From Hohaiivirga grylli (GTDB taxonomy: Bacteria; Pseudomonadota; Alphaproteobacteria; Rhizobiales; Beijerinckiaceae): a stretch of 64,000 nt of DNA. Under the pieces are notes generated by a model. That model saw nothing but the letters and a program-made list of their open reading frames with translations, was not told the origin of the DNA and ran no database searches. A program made the position numbers and the translations under genes. Within the stretch, counting starts at the first letter, position 1, and each line of letters opens with the position of its first letter. Positions 63,582-64,000 of this stretch are shown here, one piece after another. The stretch lies in NCBI RefSeq assembly GCF_039655745.1, contig NZ_JBBYXI010000003.1, positions 1 to 64,000 of the forward strand. The letters are read 5' to 3'.

Positions 63582-64000
63582 GGCCAGCGAACGCGCGGCG
63601 GCATTGAAGACAGAATAGATTCAATATTGCCGCCGGTCTTCAGGCCAAACAGAGTGCCACGATCCTGTAACAGATTGAATTCTACATAGCGCCCGCGCTG
63701 GGTTTCCTGCTCAACTCTTTCTGCTTCTGTCCATTCCTTGCTGATATTGCGACGCATGATTTCCGGATACGCTTCCAGAAATGCGTTGCCAACATCTTTT
63801 GTAAAGGCCAGATCCTGTTGTGGGTTTCCGGTCCAGTGACGATCGTAAAAAATGCCACCGGTTCCGCGTGGTTCTTTCCGGTGGTTCAGGTAGAAATATT
63901 CATCACACCAGTCATTGAATTTTTCATATGATCCTGCTGGCGCATGCATACTACAGGCTTTGCGCATGGCATCATGGAAAAAGGCACTATCACTTTCTGT
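63578..64000 (-). CDS. hemF: Coproporphyrinogen III oxidase, aerobic (partial, 3' part)
   Basis: About 140 C-terminal residues of HemF are present; the 5' part lies beyond the window. Visible motifs are FNDWCDEYFYLNHRKEPRG, GGIFYDRHW, GRYVEFNLLQDRGTLFGL and the C-terminal SMPPRVRW. The enzyme decarboxylates coproporphyrinogen III in heme synthesis using oxygen. The frame stays open to the window edge, so the in-frame ATG codons inside are not the start. Confidence 0.94.
   Translation of the reverse strand, partial: TESDSAFFHDAMRKACSMHAPAGSYEKFNDWCDEYFYLNHRKEPRGTGGIFYDRHWTGNPQQDLAFTKDVGNAFLEAYPEIMRRNISKEWTEAERVEQETQRGRYVEFNLLQDRGTLFGLKTGGNIESILSSMPPRVRWP

Overview
The window looks like chromosomal DNA of a free-living or host-associated alphaproteobacterium of moderate GC. 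The evidence is a nepR-ecfG general-stress pair with a matching GGAAC-N16-CGTT promoter, the order moxR-DUF58-DUF4159-amidotransferase-like followed by nudL-DUF6111-cca, a 3-hydroxybutyrate dehydrogenase, and initiator tRNA directly after 5S rRNA. I cannot name the genus from sequence alone. There is no prophage, insertion sequence, plasmid origin, CRISPR array or recognisable defence system.

Layout. 1-300: the end of an rRNA operon (5S, terminator, tRNA-fMet). 385-8,905: small exporters and their regulators (VOC protein, LysE/ArgO exporter, MdtJI-type SMR pair, two LysR regulators, two MFS exporters, thiM). This stretch includes a decayed head-to-head SDR/TetR pair that has lost both 5' ends. 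8,943-20,618: a surface-polysaccharide locus with a complete rmlBCDA set for dTDP-L-rhamnose, flanked by glycosyltransferases, two of which are very large multidomain enzymes that share an N-terminal architecture. 21,181-27,946: two tandem autotransporters with GGA(I/L)/FxxN repeats like chlamydial Pmp proteins, each behind a very AT-rich leader. 28,052-29,904: DUF4260, a Gdx-type SMR exporter and two AT-rich orphan genes beside tRNA-Glu. 30,300-33,896: rluD, then a GntP permease with bdhA (3-hydroxybutyrate uptake and oxidation). 33,949-38,814: the prkA-yeaH-spoVR operon. 39,122-42,425: general stress response (small orphan protein, ecfG, nepR, L,D-transpeptidase, and a universal stress protein with its own EcfG-type promoter), with a likely unannotated antisense-strand small RNA. 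42,445-45,983: tusA, mobA, mrp, pncB. 45,986-50,229: a polar amino acid ABC transporter with two paralogous binding proteins. 50,369-54,497: FAH-family hydrolase, KDG kinase, phosphoesterase, Nudix and GNAT enzymes. 54,502-63,581: the MoxR/DUF58 envelope-associated operon and the divergent nudL-DUF6111-cca operon. 63,578-64,000: the 3' part of hemF, cut by the window edge.

Most genes are ordinary housekeeping or metabolic genes. The parts most worth a second look are the regulatory region at 41,229-41,588, the Pmp-like tandem autotransporters, the double-truncated SDR/TetR pair and the orphan genes near tRNA-Glu. All functions are family assignments read from the sequence; no database search was run.
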